A DNA stretch of 64,000 bases from Desulfobaccales bacterium (GTDB taxonomy: Bacteria; Desulfobacterota; Desulfobaccia; Desulfobaccales; 0-14-0-80-60-11), in the NCBI GenBank assembly GCA_037481655.1, contig JBBFLF010000007.1, positions 62,001 to 126,000 of the forward strand, read 5' to 3'. The notes under the pieces are model-generated. The model had not been told where the DNA came from. It saw only the letters and a list, made by a program, of their open reading frames with translations, and did not search any database. Positions 63,132-64,000 of this stretch are shown here, one piece after another. The position numbers and the translations under genes were made by a program. Position 1 is the first letter of the stretch. Every line of letters starts with the position of its first letter.

Positions 63132-63800
63132 ATGCGCGAACCCCATCCGTCGCCGATTCCCCTGGCATTGCCGGCGGAGCCCCCGGCCGCAGGAGAGGTC
63201 GGCTATTTTCCCCTGCTTCAGGGCGCCAATCCGGCATTTCTGCCGGCCCGGGCCGTGTTCCTCTTCCATCCCGGCATGCTCTTCGGCTCCCGGGAGCGCT
63301 GGTGGGGCAACCCCGCTCCCCGGCCCACCCCCCACGAGGGCCTGGACCTGTGGCTGTGGGAGGATGACGCGGCTCAGGCTTACACCCTCCCGGTGACCTT
63401 CCGGGTGCCTGCCCCCTTTCCCGGCGTGGTGGCCCGGCTGCTGCCGGATTTTCTGGGCCTGACCGTGTGCCTGCGCCATGCGGTGGCGCAGGGCGAGACC
63501 TGCCTGTACAGCCTCCTGGGCCACCTCCGGCCCCGGGACGACCTGCGGGAGGGCAGTCGGGTGGCCGCCGGGGATATCCTGGGTACTCTGGCCGCCCCCC
63601 AGAAGCCCACCCGGGTGCCGCCCCACCTGCACCTCACCCTGGTCTTTCTGCCCCCAGCCCAGGAAGGCGAGCTTTTAGATTGGGGCGTGTTGGGCCGCCA
63701 CCCGGCGGTGCGGCTGGTGGACCCCCTGCCTTGGCTCCGCCTGCCCCATCGCCTCATCAGGGAGCTGCCCCTGCCCCCGGAAAGCCGAGGTATGCCATGA
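63132..63800 (+). CDS. M23-like peptidase domain protein
   Basis: A 222-residue protein with the zinc-peptidase motifs of LytM/M23 enzymes: HEGLDLW (HxxxD, about residues 68-74), a LLGHL with the third histidine near residue 130, and HLHLTLV (HxH, about 166). M23 enzymes cut peptidoglycan cross-links, but no signal peptide is seen and sequence similarity is only motif-based. The ATG overlaps nothing upstream; its stop overlaps the MFS start by four bases (ATGA), so the two are translationally coupled. Confidence 0.72.
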   Translation: MREPHPSPIPLALPAEPPAAGEVGYFPLLQGANPAFLPARAVFLFHPGMLFGSRERWWGNPAPRPTPHEGLDLWLWEDDAAQAYTLPVTFRVPAPFPGVVARLLPDFLGLTVCLRHAVAQGETCLYSLLGHLRPRDDLREGSRVAAGDILGTLAAPQKPTRVPPHLHLTLVFLPPAQEGELLDWGVLGRHPAVRLVDPLPWLRLPHRLIRELPLPPESRGMP

Positions 63801-64000
63801 GTCCTCCATCTCCTCAACGGGCCGCCTGGAATTTCATCATCCTGGTGGGGGTGGTGAGCCTGTTCAGCGACCTCACCTATGAAGGCGCCCGCAGCGTCAC
63901 CGGCCCTTTCCTGGGCCTGCTGGGGGCCAGCGCGGTGGTGGTGGCGGTGGTGGCCGGGCTGGGAGAGTTTCTCGGCTATGCCCTGCGGCTGGTTTCAGGA
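63797..64000 (+). CDS. MFS transporter, N-terminal part (runs off window)
   Basis: About 68 residues are visible, beginning MSPPSPQRAAWNFIILVGVVSLF, then SDLTYEGARSVTGPFLGLLGASAVVVAVVAGLGEFLGYALRL. The two hydrophobic segments and the SDLTYEGARS loop suggest a major facilitator superfamily efflux-type protein. It starts inside the stop of the M23-like gene. The substrate cannot be told. Confidence 0.75.
   Translation, partial: MSPPSPQRAAWNFIILVGVVSLFSDLTYEGARSVTGPFLGLLGASAVVVAVVAGLGEFLGYALRLVSG

Overview
The window is GC-rich chromosomal DNA from a bacterium, most likely an anaerobic Desulfobacterota ('deltaproteobacterial') lineage. This is an inference from the gene set: a selenocysteine formate dehydrogenase with selA, a zinc-binding S14 and L33, two elongation factor Tu genes placed as in Proteobacteria, IHF/HU-like proteins and a stand-alone motAB. 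No rRNA or other direct taxonomic marker is present.

Left part (1-29.5 kb, all on the minus strand): an almost unbroken run of translation and transcription genes. In transcription order it reads tRNA-Thr(TGT), tRNA-Tyr(GTA), tRNA-Gly(TCC), tRNA-Thr(GGT), tuf copy 2, rpmG, tRNA-Trp(CCA), secE, nusG, a small AT-rich foreign-looking gene, rplK, rplA, rplJ, rplL, rpoB, rpoC, rpsL, rpsG, fusA, tuf copy 1, then the S10, spc and secY genes rpsJ to secY and the start of adk. A strong sigma70-type promoter lies just upstream of the first tRNA, and a second possible promoter with an inverted repeat sits between rpoC and rpsL.

Middle part (29.5-53.7 kb): selA (plus), an HU gene and lptG (minus), nfo (plus), motA-motB (minus), a small FmdB-type zinc ribbon gene with its own textbook promoter and terminator (plus), comEC (minus) with a metallo-beta-lactamase domain lacking its metal ligands, and a lytic transglycosylase (plus). 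A long minus-strand run follows: a branched-chain-type solute-binding protein, gyrA, gpsA, a 6-phosphofructokinase, a cysteine-cluster protein, a flavodoxin-fold oxidoreductase, a TPR protein, metG, an NlpC/P60 lipoprotein, moaA and a glycosyltransferase.

Right part (53.7-64 kb): an adenosine-specific-kinase-family gene, a sugar nucleotidyltransferase and a membrane glycosyltransferase pair on the plus strand; then on the minus strand a two-gene operon for a molybdenum/tungsten formate dehydrogenase. Its catalytic subunit reads through an in-frame UGA followed by a SECIS-like hairpin, and its partner is a NuoE-NuoF fusion. Next is a long SRP RNA with an Alu domain, encoded seven bases downstream of an HU/IHF gene, then an M23 peptidase overlapping the start of an MFS transporter.

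Functional links: selA makes selenocysteyl-tRNA for the formate dehydrogenase, and moaA starts the molybdopterin cofactor pathway the same enzyme needs. selB, selC, selD, fdhD and the other moa genes are not in the window. The most interesting points are the HU gene next to a long, Alu-domain SRP RNA, the UGA/SECIS in fdhA, the AT-rich gene inside the nusG-rplK operon, the degenerate ComEC domain, and a recurring family of G/C hairpins after gene ends.
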